Shown: piece after piece, positions 7,845-16,322 of the stretch
How the letters are laid out: the number at the start of each line of letters is the position of its first letter
Numbering within the stretch: position 1 is the stretch's first letter
NCBI RefSeq assembly: GCF_012641275.1
Contig: NZ_JABAIA010000001.1
Span: 2,914,001-2,978,000, forward strand
DNA: 64,000 nucleotides
Origin: Chitinophaga varians
GTDB taxonomy: Bacteria > Bacteroidota > Bacteroidia > Chitinophagales > Chitinophagaceae
Direction: 5' to 3'
Translations under genes and position numbers: made by a program
The notes under the pieces: model-generated
Seen by the model: only the letters and a program-made list of their open reading frames with translations
The model's database searches: none
What the model was told of the DNA's origin: nothing

Positions 7845-9314
7845 ATGAGTGAGCAGACACCCTACATCATCGGCGTAGATATCGGTACCAGTAGTGCTAA
7901 AACGATTGGGCTTGCCCCTCAGAAAGAGGTGGTCGTGGGGGTATATCAACAGGCATATTCCACCCGGTACCCACAGCCGGGATATGCAGAGCAGGACCCG
8001 CTGCTGTTGCTGGATGCGGTCAAAAAAGGTATCCGGGAAGTGGTGTCGCAGGCGGGGCGCCCGCCGGCAGCTGTCTCTTTCAGCAGCGCCATGCACAGCA
8101 TCATGGCGGTCGACAGGCAGGGGAATGCCCTTACGCCGCTGATACTTTGGGCCGACAATCGCAGTGAGCCACAGGCGCTGGCCCTGCGGGACACGGAAGC
8201 AGGGAGACGGTTGTACCGGCAAACGGGCACGCCGGTACACGCCATGTCGCCCCTCTGTAAGTTGCGCTGGATGCGTGAAACGCAACCAGCCCTTTTCGCC
8301 CGGTCCGCCATCTTTCCGGGTATCAAGGAATATATTCTTTATCATTTTTTCGGGAGATATATAAGCGATCATTCGATAGCCTCTGCAACCGGGCTGTTTG
8401 ATATTGCCACGCTGCAATGGAGCCCGGAGGCACTGGAATATGCCGGTATTACGGCAGCGCAACTGCCGGAGCCGGTACCGGCCACCTTCCGGCTGCCGCC
8501 ACTGTTGCCGGCTGTAGCGGCGGAACTGGGTATCCCGGCCGATACGCCTTTTATCATTGGCGGCAGCGATGGCTGCCTGGCCCAGCTGGGAAGCCGGGCA
8601 CTCGGCCCGGGGCATGCCACCATCACCATCGGTACCAGTGGAGCGGTACGCATGGCTTCTTCGCGGCCGCAGACAGACGTCCACGGCCGCCTGTTCACCT
8701 ACCTGCTGACAGACGACGTCTATATCACCGGCGGCGCCACCAATAACGGCGGTGCATTGCTGCAATGGCTGGTGCGCGATTTCCTGCGAATGCCGCTGAC
8801 GGCCCTGCAACCGCTGGTGGAAGAGGCGTTGCAAACAGATACCGGTTCATTATTATGTCTTCCCTATCTGCTCGGTGAAAGGGCTCCTGTCTGGAACAGC
8901 CACGCCACAGCAGCTTTTGTGGGCATCCGGCCCGGACATACCGCCGCCCATTTTATGCGGGCCATGCTGGAAGGGATCTGTTTTGCACTGCTGAGCATCC
9001 GCCAGGCGCTGACAGAAACTGCCGGCCCGGTCCGGCGTATATCCGTTAGCGGTGGCTTTACCGCCACGCCGGGATGGATACAGTTGCTGGCGGATATTTT
9101 CGGGCAGGAGATGGAGCTCCATCAGCAGAACGATGCCTCTGCACTCGGCGCTATCCTTTTGGCTGCCAGGGAGTTGCACCTGCCGGAGGGAGATGGGGAA
9201 GGTGCTGCCGCTATGGTGTTCCATCCTGACAGCGACAAATATCAGGGGTATCAAAAGAAATTTGAACGGTTCCAACGGCTGTACGACACTCTGAAAGCAG
9301 CCGGGGAACAGTAG
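7845..9314 (+). CDS. FGGY-family carbohydrate kinase, probably gluconokinase
   Basis: 489-residue sugar kinase. The N-terminal ATPase fold starts YIIGVDIGTSSAKTIGLAP, with DNRSEPQA near residue 105. The second domain carries GGSDGCLAQLGSRAL and the phosphate-binding ITIGTSGAVR; the FGGY signature region includes LLCLPYLLGERAPVWN, and ISVSGGFTATPGWIQLLADIFG lies near the end. ERAPVWN followed by ATAAFVGI is typical of gluconokinase-like FGGY kinases, but related kinases use other polyols. The gene is divergent from the GMC oxidoreductase with an 83-base gap, so the two may share a regulatory region. It would phosphorylate the product taken up after periplasmic oxidation (inference). Confidence 0.85.
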   Translation: MSEQTPYIIGVDIGTSSAKTIGLAPQKEVVVGVYQQAYSTRYPQPGYAEQDPLLLLDAVKKGIREVVSQAGRPPAAVSFSSAMHSIMAVDRQGNALTPLILWADNRSEPQALALRDTEAGRRLYRQTGTPVHAMSPLCKLRWMRETQPALFARSAIFPGIKEYILYHFFGRYISDHSIASATGLFDIATLQWSPEALEYAGITAAQLPEPVPATFRLPPLLPAVAAELGIPADTPFIIGGSDGCLAQLGSRALGPGHATITIGTSGAVRMASSRPQTDVHGRLFTYLLTDDVYITGGATNNGGALLQWLVRDFLRMPLTALQPLVEEALQTDTGSLLCLPYLLGERAPVWNSHATAAFVGIRPGHTAAHFMRAMLEGICFALLSIRQALTETAGPVRRISVSGGFTATPGWIQLLADIFGQEMELHQQNDASALGAILLAARELHLPEGDGEGAAAMVFHPDSDKYQGYQKKFERFQRLYDTLKAAGEQ

Positions 9315-9320
9315 TGATAA

Positions 9321-9363
9321 AAAGAAGGCCCGTGCATATCAAATGCACGGGCCTTCTTTTTTA
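9321..9363. terminator. bidirectional terminator between kinase gene and mutL
   Basis: A perfect 17-base-pair stem (9321-9337 and 9343-9359) with a five-base loop, an A-run on the left and a T-run on the right. It lies between two converging genes and can end both transcripts. Confidence 0.9.
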
Positions 9364-9373
9364 TAGAAAGGTC

Positions 9374-11275
9374 TTAATTACCTCTTTCAAACATCCGGGC
9401 CAGGTCCGTGAGTTTGAATGAAATGAACGTGAATTTCCCGCTGGGGGCAACATTCGGCATGCTGCAGGCGAAAAGTTCGTCGATCATGTTCTGCATTTCA
9501 CGGGCGGAGAGGATTTTACCTGCCGGGATGGCGTTGTTACGGGCCATAGAACGTACCAGTTGTTCGCGGCGGTCTATTTTAAGTTCGCTGAAGTTCTTGA
9601 ACTGTTCGAGGAGACCTTCAATAGTAGCCTGGTCGTTGCCGGACTGCATATCGGCGGGCGTGCCTCTTACGATAAAGGTATGGTTGCCGAAAGGTTCCAG
9701 TTCGTAGCCCAGTGCCTGAAGTTCGGGCAGCATCTCGGCAACCAGCACCGCGTCTGCCGGTGGCAGCTGCAATGTCTGGGGGAAGAGGCTTTGCTGGGTG
9801 GCCATCGGCGCTTCTGTAAGGGCACGCTGATAGCGTTCGAACAGGATACGTTCGTGTGCAGCCTGCTGGTCGATCAGGATGAAGCCTGATTTTATCTGCG
9901 ACAGGATGAACTGCTGATGTACCTGTACCGGCACTTTCTGGTCGGTGGCAGTGTCCTGCCAGCGTTCGTCGATCACGGAAGCGGTGGCGTGGGGCTGGCT
10001 TTCGTAGGTCACGGCCGGGCGTGTTTCCGGCTCCACGGTATAGGAGCTGATGGTATATCCTTCAGTTTCCGGTGTCTGCCGGGGGCTTTCATATAGGTCT
10101 TTCCAGTGTTTCAGATTGCTGCTGCTACTGCTTTTGTCAATCATATGGGCCTGGTTGGCCTGTGTAAACGATTTATAGAGGGGGGAATGGGTATATTCCT
10201 CCTGTTGTTGTTTGGTGAACGGTTTGCTTACGGCGTCGAGGGCCTGTATGCTGGGGTCAAGGTCGAAATCGAGCGTGGCTGTCACGTTGAACTGGGCCAG
10301 CGCGTGTTTGACTGTTGCCTGCACGAAAGCATACATTACTTTTTCATCGTCGAACTTGATTTCCTGTTTGGTTGGGTGTACGTTGATGTCCACATGTTCC
10401 GGGTTGACATCAATAAACAGGACGTACAGCGGGTAGCTGTCGGCCGGGATAATGTCTGCGAAAGCGCTCATGACTGCGTGGTGCAGGTAAGGGCTTTTGA
10501 TGTACCGGTTGTTGACAAAAAAGAACTGGTCGCCCCTGGTTTTTTTGGCTGTTTCCGGTTTACCGACAAAACCATACACGTTCATATAGTCGGTGCTTTC
10601 CTTCACATTTACCAGGCGGGCATTATAATGTTGTCCGAGGATAGCGATGATCCGCTGTTTCAGGGAACCTTTATCAAGATGGAAAAGTTGCTGGTTGTTG
10701 CTGGTGAGCGAGAACTGCAGTTGGGGGAAGGCCATGGCCACGCGGATAAACTCATCCACAATATGCCGCATCTCTGCCGCGTTACTTTTAAGGAAGTTGC
10801 GGCGGGCGGGCACGTTGAAGAAGAGGTTCTTCATGGCGATGCTGGTGCCGTCAGCGGTTTGGCAGGGTTCCTGTTTTTTGACTACGCTGTTGTCTATTTC
10901 CACGTAGGAACCTACGTCGGTGCCTTTTTTCCGGGTTTTAAGCTCTACCTGGGATACGGCTGCGATGGAAGCGAGGGCTTCACCTCTGAAACCCATGGTC
11001 CGGATCTGGAAGAGGTCATCTATGGATTGTATCTTGGAGGTGGCATGGCGTTCAAAGCACATACGGGCATCTGTTTCGCTCATACCGCCACCGTTATCGA
11101 TTACCTGCACCAGTTCTTTGCCTGCGTCTTTTATGATCAGCTGAATCTCGGTCGCACCTGCGTCCACGGCATTTTCCAGTAATTCCTTTACCGCTGATGC
11201 CGGTCTTTGTATCACTTCGCCTGCAGCTATCTGGTTCGCTATATTGTCTGGTAATAAATTGATGATGTCCGCCAC
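9374..11275 (-). CDS. mutL: DNA mismatch repair protein MutL
   Basis: 633-residue mismatch-repair ATPase that links MutS mismatch recognition to strand removal. The N-terminal GHKL domain is complete: IAAGEVIQRPASAVKELLENAVDAG, DNGGGM and GFRGEALASIAAVS. The transducer domain has FFVNNRYIKSP and the conserved VDINVHPTKQEIKF. The C-terminal dimerisation domain contains DQQAAHERILFE, close to the metal-binding endonuclease motif DQHA(x)2E(x)4E with Gln for His, but the later motif usually written CPHGRP is replaced by APSGKF. Endonuclease activity is therefore uncertain. The gene is divergent from msrB and shares the bidirectional terminator with the kinase gene. Confidence 0.97.
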   Translation of the reverse strand: MADIINLLPDNIANQIAAGEVIQRPASAVKELLENAVDAGATEIQLIIKDAGKELVQVIDNGGGMSETDARMCFERHATSKIQSIDDLFQIRTMGFRGEALASIAAVSQVELKTRKKGTDVGSYVEIDNSVVKKQEPCQTADGTSIAMKNLFFNVPARRNFLKSNAAEMRHIVDEFIRVAMAFPQLQFSLTSNNQQLFHLDKGSLKQRIIAILGQHYNARLVNVKESTDYMNVYGFVGKPETAKKTRGDQFFFVNNRYIKSPYLHHAVMSAFADIIPADSYPLYVLFIDVNPEHVDINVHPTKQEIKFDDEKVMYAFVQATVKHALAQFNVTATLDFDLDPSIQALDAVSKPFTKQQQEEYTHSPLYKSFTQANQAHMIDKSSSSSNLKHWKDLYESPRQTPETEGYTISSYTVEPETRPAVTYESQPHATASVIDERWQDTATDQKVPVQVHQQFILSQIKSGFILIDQQAAHERILFERYQRALTEAPMATQQSLFPQTLQLPPADAVLVAEMLPELQALGYELEPFGNHTFIVRGTPADMQSGNDQATIEGLLEQFKNFSELKIDRREQLVRSMARNNAIPAGKILSAREMQNMIDELFACSMPNVAPSGKFTFISFKLTDLARMFERGN

Positions 11276-11598
11276 TTAACTAGCCTTTTGGCGTAAAGTT
11301 AATAATTTATACGCAGTTGCTCACGGGTGATTATCAGACTGTTTTAAACATTTAAGTGCGGGATTTACTAAATACCGGGTTGATTTGCAGGAAATAACAA
11401 TCCATTAAGGCGGTTCATACGTAATTTATTAAGAGAAAAAATATTCATCAGGCCAACAGAGAAAATACAATGATAGTGTTAATGACCCGTTAACGGAACA
11501 AAACGCTATGCTTGAACCTGCAGAATCTGATAATTTTGAGCATCTTATATTAGTCACCAACTGATCAGACCCACGCTAAAAGCGACAAAAAGAATTCA
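11276..11598. other. 323-base divergent intergenic region between mutL and msrB
   Basis: Non-coding, AT-rich and divergent. Near mutL the minus strand reads TAACTTTA, one mismatch from TAnnTTTG. Towards msrB there is the palindrome CCGTTAACGG (11488-11497) and the promoter listed separately. I see no RNA gene. Confidence 0.6.
11511..11538 (+). promoter_or_regulatory. Bacteroidota-type promoter of msrB
   Basis: TAATTTTG at 11531-11538 matches the TAnnTTTG -7 box, with CTTG at 11511-11514 as a possible -33 element (spacing 16, slightly short). The start codon is about 60 bases downstream. Confidence 0.4.
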
Positions 11599-12084
11599 AT
11601 GGAAGAAGGAAAAAAGAAGGGAGAGGTATACTCCCATTCGGATACAAGTAAAGTTAACTTAACGGATGACGAATGGAAAAAGATCTTACCGCCGGAAGTC
11701 TATAATATCGCCAGAGAAAAAGGAACAGAATGGGCATTTACCGGCAAGTACTGGAACAGCAAAGAACAAGGGACCTATTACTGCGCTGCCTGTGGCCATC
11801 CGCTTTTTGTATCCGATGCCAAATTTGAGAGTAGCTGTGGCTGGCCCAGCTTTTTTGAGCCGGTAGCCAAATCCAGCGTTATCTATGCTCCTGACAACAG
11901 CCATGGCATGCACCGTACGGAAGTGCTGTGCGGCCGCTGCAGGTCGCATCTGGGCCACGTTTTTGATGACGGACCGCCACCTACAGGGCTCCGTTACTGT
12001 ATCAACTCGGTGATCCTGGATTTTGAGCAGGCCAAAGAAGCCGACAAGCAATATTCAGAAAAAGAAGGAAAGGAAAAAGAGTAA
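11599..12084 (+). CDS. msrB: peptide-methionine (R)-S-oxide reductase
   Basis: 161-residue repair enzyme that reduces methionine-R-sulfoxide in proteins. The domain starts with [24 protein letters not shown]. Zinc is held by [11 protein letters not shown] and [10 protein letters not shown], two CxxC pairs, and the catalytic Cys lies in [20 protein letters not shown] motif helps shape the site. There is no signal peptide, so the protein should be cytoplasmic; it ends with a charged Lys/Glu tail. It is a stand-alone MsrB with no fused MsrA. The next gene starts 86 bases downstream and may be cotranscribed. Confidence 0.96.
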   Translation: MEEGKKKGEVYSHSDTSKVNLTDDEWKKILPPEVYNIAREKGTEWAFTGKYWNSKEQGTYYCAACGHPLFVSDAKFESSCGWPSFFEPVAKSSVIYAPDNSHGMHRTEVLCGRCRSHLGHVFDDGPPPTGLRYCINSVILDFEQAKEADKQYSEKEGKEKE

Positions 12085-12170
12085 CCCGAACTGTTTATCA
12101 CGGATGCCAACGGCTCCGGCGGAGGCACAATAAAAAAGCGTATTTTTATTGTAATCAATTCCCCGGAGTT

Positions 12171-13187
12171 ATGAAAGTCTTAAAAGCACTTGCCTGGATT
12201 GTAGGTACTCTCTTGCTTGTACTGATTATACTCATTTTTGCAGCCCCAACCCAATTGCACGTGGAACGTACGGTGGAAATCAATGCACCGGCATCTATCG
12301 TGTGGAATGATATTGTCCGGTTCGAGAAGTTCAATCAATGGAATACCTGGAAGCTGATGGACTCCACCGCTGAATATACCATCTCCGGAGATGACGGCAC
12401 TGTGGGCGCCGTAGACGCCTGGAAAGGCAAAAAGATAGGAGAGGGCAAACTCCAGCATCTCTCGCTGGACCCCAATAAGTCCATTCAACAGAAACTGACG
12501 TTTGTGACACCGTTCCGCTCTGAATCGGATGTGTTCTTCCAGCTCTCTGAGGCCGCGGGCAAAACCAAGGTGGTATGGGGCTTTGACGCCCATTACGACC
12601 GTCCGCAAAATGTGATGGCCCTTTTCATGAAAGGTGCGGTGGAAGAGGACTTTGCCAAAGGCCTCAATAACCTTAAAAGTATGGCAGAGGCCGACAAAAA
12701 CGGCCCCGGCACGCCTAACGGCATCAATGTCACCGTTCGTGAAATGGACTTCCCTGCCACTACTTATGCTGCTGCCCGTAAAACAGTGCCCTTTAAAGGG
12801 ATCTCTAATTATTATCGCACCAACCTGGAACAGATCTATAAAGCGGCCACTGCTGCAAAACTCCAGCCAGGCGTGCCCTGCGGGCTTTTTTATACCTGGG
12901 ACGAGAAAAAAAGGGAAGCAGACATGGCTGCTGCCATACCCGTACCGGAAGGCAGTACACTGGGACCAGGCTTTGAAATTATCAGGCTACCGGCCGCCAA
13001 AGCCGCCTATGCGGACTACTACGGGCCCTATGATAAAATCGCCAATGCCCACGTGGCCATCCAGCAGTTCATAGAAAAAAAGGGTAAAAAAATAATCCCG
13101 CCCACCATGGAGATGTATGTGACAGATCCGGGCAAAGAGAAGGATAGTAGCAAATGGCTGACTAAAGTCATTTACTTTATGCAGTGA
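12171..13187 (+). CDS. SRPBCC (polyketide cyclase-like) and GyrI-like fusion protein
   Basis: 338-residue two-domain protein. Residues 1-25 form one hydrophobic segment (LKALAWIVGTLLLVLIILIF), either an uncleaved anchor or a signal. Residues about 28-170 look like an SRPBCC ligand-binding domain, starting LHVERTVEINAPASIVWNDI. Residues about 180-338 look like a GyrI/AraC effector-binding domain, with MDFPATTYAAARKTVPFKGI and AAYADYYGPYDKIANAHVAI. Both folds bind small hydrophobic ligands. Such fusions are common in Bacteroidota, but their ligand is not known to me. Only 53 bases separate it from the convergent YciI gene. Confidence 0.75.
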   Translation: MKVLKALAWIVGTLLLVLIILIFAAPTQLHVERTVEINAPASIVWNDIVRFEKFNQWNTWKLMDSTAEYTISGDDGTVGAVDAWKGKKIGEGKLQHLSLDPNKSIQQKLTFVTPFRSESDVFFQLSEAAGKTKVVWGFDAHYDRPQNVMALFMKGAVEEDFAKGLNNLKSMAEADKNGPGTPNGINVTVREMDFPATTYAAARKTVPFKGISNYYRTNLEQIYKAATAAKLQPGVPCGLFYTWDEKKREADMAAAIPVPEGSTLGPGFEIIRLPAAKAAYADYYGPYDKIANAHVAIQQFIEKKGKKIIPPTMEMYVTDPGKEKDSSKWLTKVIYFMQ

Positions 13188-13240
13188 GAATGAGCACCAA
13201 CGGAAAGAGATAAACGAAAAAGCCGGCAAAAATGAAAAGA

Positions 13241-13519
13241 CTATCTGGCGGAAACAGCTGGGTAGGTGGTAGGTTCAAATTCTATGATCTCGTACATGGC
13301 CAGCTGGTTTCTCTCCAGCGGGTCTTCACTCATGATCTGCTCCACTTCCCTACGGCTCGAGGCCTGGCATAGGATCAGCGCGCCGGACTTGGGCTTTCGC
13401 CTGCCAGACAGGATGAACTTGCCGTTGTCATAATATTTTTGCAGGAACGCCGTATGCGCTTCCATAAAGTGCTCTACCGCCGCAACCGGACGGATGTATT
13501 GCAGAAGAATCAGGAACAT
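13241..13519 (-). CDS. YciI-family protein
   Basis: 92-residue protein with the YciI ferredoxin-like alpha/beta fold. It has the start MFLILLQYIRPVAAVEHFMEAHTAFL, with the conserved His-rich helix, GKFILSGRRKPKSGALIL, and the DPLERNQLAMYEIIEFEP ending. YciI proteins are small dimers related to muconolactone isomerase, usually of unknown activity; a His-Asp pair is thought to be catalytic. The gene converges with the SRPBCC-GyrI gene and has no other close neighbour on its strand. Confidence 0.85.
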   Translation of the reverse strand: MFLILLQYIRPVAAVEHFMEAHTAFLQKYYDNGKFILSGRRKPKSGALILCQASSRREVEQIMSEDPLERNQLAMYEIIEFEPTTYPAVSAR

Positions 13520-13750
13520 AAAGGTTTTTCGATGGTTTTAGATGTTTGTTTCATAGTAAGCAACAAAGGTATTAAACTATATAGAACCTAAAATATTGTA
13601 TTGTGGCATAGTTGTCCCCAAAAATAGAGACATATAAGCTACAAAAATATGCGTACTTTCGCACCACCGAAATACCACGATTGTGGGAATGTACCGGGCA
13701 GATGGTCGGTATCCCTACCATAGTCAATTTTATTAACTCTTATATCTTTT

Positions 13751-15565
13751 ATGAAAAGAACAATTTCCAAAGTTTTGTTAACCGCTGTAACTGCAGCGGT
13801 AGTGCTGTCGTCCTGCTCCAAGGTTCCGGAAGTAAGTAAACACATCCCCAAAACAGCCGGCGTAGTGATAGACCTGAACGCCAAAGAAATTACCCAGAAA
13901 CTGGCTACCAACGGGCTCACCATGGACAAACTCTTCTCCGCTGTTCAGTCCAAAGACACTTCCAGCGAAGTGATGAAAGCATGGAAAGATGCGGAGAACT
14001 CCGGTATCGACCTGAAAAACCACTTCTTTGTGTCCTTCGTGTTCCAGGGCCAGGCAGGCGATAACAAGTCTTACATCACCGCCACCGCCAGCCTCACAGA
14101 TGCTGATAAGTTCGAAGGCTTCCTGAAAAAAAGCGAGAAAAACTTCTCCCTGAAATCCGGCAAAGACTTCAAATACATCATTGAGGAAGAAAGCAAAGGC
14201 ATCGTAGCGTGGAACAAATCCACTGTTATCTTCCTGACCAACATTGACCCGAACGGTATCAATAAATACGCACCGGCTGGTACTCCCGGCTTGTCCAGCC
14301 CTGACAGCGACAGTGAGGCTGACACCGCCGCCGCAGCGGCAACCACTACCCCGGTAGCGCTGGTAACTGCCGAAGAAGACGCTGCTAATGCTACCATGGT
14401 AGCGGAAGTAGATCACCTCTTCCATCTGAAAGAGAACGAAACCGCCGGCGCCATCGAGCCGTTTGCCAAACTGCTGAAAGAAAACGCCGATATGAGCGTT
14501 TTCGTAAATCCGGAAGCGATCTACAATAGCGGTATGCTGACCATGATCCCTGCCAATTTCAAAAAACTGATGGAAGGTACCTACTATACCGGTACTTCCA
14601 ACTTCGAGAAAGGCAGAATCGTTGCTAACGGCAACTACTATATGGGCAAAGAAATAGCCAGCATCTTCAAAAAATACGGTAACAAGGAAATCGACATGGA
14701 CATGCTGAAGAAATATCCTTCGCAGAACCTGGCCGGTTTCATGTCTTACGCTTTTGACTTCCATATGGTAGGCGAAATCGTTAAATCCACCGGTATGGAC
14801 GGCATCGCGAACATGTTCCTGGCTAAATCCGGCCTGTCTATGGACGATATCCTGAATGCTTTTGAAGGCCAGTTCACCTATGTTGTGTCTGACTTCGGCA
14901 TTGAAAAGAAAGAATCCAAATACTCCCCGGGCGAATTCTATGAGGAGCCTACTTCCAAATGGATCTTCAACCTGAAAGTGGGCAACAAGGAAGCATTCAA
15001 TAAAGTAATGACTTCCCCGATGCTGAAAGAAATGTTCACCAAAGAAGGTGACCGCTATGTATATGCCAACCCGGGCATGACTGCCGCTGGTATGCCTGCC
15101 GTTTCCATCACAGAGAAATTCATCACAGTAGGCTCCGACAGCGTACTGCTGCAGGACTATCTGGCTGGTAAAGGCAGCCTGAAACTGCCTGAAGGCATCG
15201 AAGGTAAAGTGAAAGGCAGCATGATGGGCGGTTATGTAGACCTGGAAAAAGTAATCAGCGTTATTCCGGAAGATAAAGCCAACAGCGAAGAAGAAAAAGG
15301 CCTCCTGGTTAAACTGAAAGGCCTCCTGAAAGACATGACCGTGGTTACCAAAGCCGCCAGCGGCGACGTTTCCAAATCTGAAATCATCCTCAACTTTAAA
15401 AACAAGGATGAGAACAGCCTGGTACAGCTGATCAACTTCGGAACCGAAGCAGCTAAAGCCATGGAAGCGAAAAAAGCGAAAGAAAAAGCACTGGAAGACA
15501 GCCTGTTTGCCACACCGGTAGACGCTCCTGTTGCTGCTGACACCATCGCTGCCCCTGCGCGATAA
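13751..15565 (+). CDS. DUF4836-family lipoprotein
   Basis: 604-residue envelope lipoprotein. The signal peptide MKRTISKVLLTAVTAAVVLSSC ends in a lipobox with Cys22. The next part, KHIPKTAGVVIDLNAKEITQKL, is the recognisable start of DUF4836, a Bacteroidota-restricted family of unknown function. The body is long and rich in Lys, Ala and Gly. There is an Asp/Ala/Thr-rich low-complexity stretch near residues 175-200. The C-terminus is also low-complexity (Lys/Ala then Ala/Pro). A strong terminator follows, so it is probably monocistronic. I cannot assign a function. Confidence 0.85.
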   Translation: MKRTISKVLLTAVTAAVVLSSCSKVPEVSKHIPKTAGVVIDLNAKEITQKLATNGLTMDKLFSAVQSKDTSSEVMKAWKDAENSGIDLKNHFFVSFVFQGQAGDNKSYITATASLTDADKFEGFLKKSEKNFSLKSGKDFKYIIEEESKGIVAWNKSTVIFLTNIDPNGINKYAPAGTPGLSSPDSDSEADTAAAAATTTPVALVTAEEDAANATMVAEVDHLFHLKENETAGAIEPFAKLLKENADMSVFVNPEAIYNSGMLTMIPANFKKLMEGTYYTGTSNFEKGRIVANGNYYMGKEIASIFKKYGNKEIDMDMLKKYPSQNLAGFMSYAFDFHMVGEIVKSTGMDGIANMFLAKSGLSMDDILNAFEGQFTYVVSDFGIEKKESKYSPGEFYEEPTSKWIFNLKVGNKEAFNKVMTSPMLKEMFTKEGDRYVYANPGMTAAGMPAVSITEKFITVGSDSVLLQDYLAGKGSLKLPEGIEGKVKGSMMGGYVDLEKVISVIPEDKANSEEEKGLLVKLKGLLKDMTVVTKAASGDVSKSEIILNFKNKDENSLVQLINFGTEAAKAMEAKKAKEKALEDSLFATPVDAPVAADTIAAPAR

Positions 15566-15595
15566 ACAGCTATCATATCTTTTAAATCTTTATAC

Positions 15596-15629
15596 GGGCC
15601 GGAGCAAATAAGCTGCTCCGGCCCTTTTT
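15596..15629 (+). terminator. intrinsic terminator after the DUF4836 gene
   Basis: Perfect 11-base-pair stem (GGGCCGGAGCA at 15596-15606, TGCTCCGGCCC at 15614-15624) followed by TTTTT. Confidence 0.92.
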
Positions 15630-15662
15630 ATTTATATTGGGAACTGTTAATCAGCTCGGCAT

Positions 15663-16313
15663 ATGCAAATTCAGATACAACAACTGATGCCCATTCCCCT
15701 GAAGGACAAGCTGCTACAGCGCTCTTCCGGTATATGGAACCAGGATGTGACCTTCAGCCCCGGCAGCTTTATTAAAATAAAAGCCCCTTCCGGTACCGGG
15801 AAAACAACCCTGGTACACTACCTCTATCATATCCGTTACGACTATACGGGCACGGTGCTGGTGGACAACCGGCCATGGGCTGCCTACAACAAAAACGAAC
15901 TGGCCGCCATGCGGCAGCAACAAATCAGCATTATCTTCCAGGACCTGCGGCTGTTTGAACAACTGACGGCTGCTGAAAATATCGACCTGAAACGGGTAAT
16001 GCTGCCAAATCCATACTGCTCCCCGGAGAAAATCCGCGAAATGGCCGCCCGGCTCAATGTGACGCATGTGCTGCAACAAAGCGGCAAAACATTGTCCTAC
16101 GGCGAACGCCAGCGGATTGCTATTATCCGGGCGCTGTCGCAGCCGTTTCAATGGCTGCTGATGGATGAGCCCTTCAGTCACCTCGACGAGGAAAACACCC
16201 GTCGCGCTGCCGCCCTCATCGCCGCCGAATGCAAGGCCCGCAACGCCGGCTTTATTTTAACTGATCTGGATGATGATCAGCATTTTTCATATGATGTTCA
16301 TTATCAGCTTTAA
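15663..16313 (+). CDS. ABC transporter ATP-binding protein, compact and lacking the switch His
   Basis: 216-residue ABC ATPase. Walker A is APSGTGKTT (41-49), the Q-loop is IIFQD (90-94), the signature is LSYGE (144-148), Walker B is WLLMDEP (164-170) and the D-loop is SHLD (172-175). The switch position, usually THD, reads LTDLDDD (199-205), so the catalytic His is absent. The fold resembles the LolD/FtsE/MacB branch. The permease gene starts 9 bases downstream, so the two probably form a small export or mechanotransmission-type complex at the inner membrane. The unusual switch suggests weak or altered ATP hydrolysis (inference). Confidence 0.85.
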   Translation: MQIQIQQLMPIPLKDKLLQRSSGIWNQDVTFSPGSFIKIKAPSGTGKTTLVHYLYHIRYDYTGTVLVDNRPWAAYNKNELAAMRQQQISIIFQDLRLFEQLTAAENIDLKRVMLPNPYCSPEKIREMAARLNVTHVLQQSGKTLSYGERQRIAIIRALSQPFQWLLMDEPFSHLDEENTRRAAALIAAECKARNAGFILTDLDDDQHFSYDVHYQL

Positions 16314-16322
16314 TGTTATTCC

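Noticed and set aside
7809..8834. Long minus-strand open frame opposite the kinase gene
   Set aside because: It lies antisense to a clear FGGY kinase and has no family features; a codon-structure shadow.
10106..11182. Long plus-strand open frame opposite mutL
   Set aside because: Antisense to intact mutL, with no recognisable domain.
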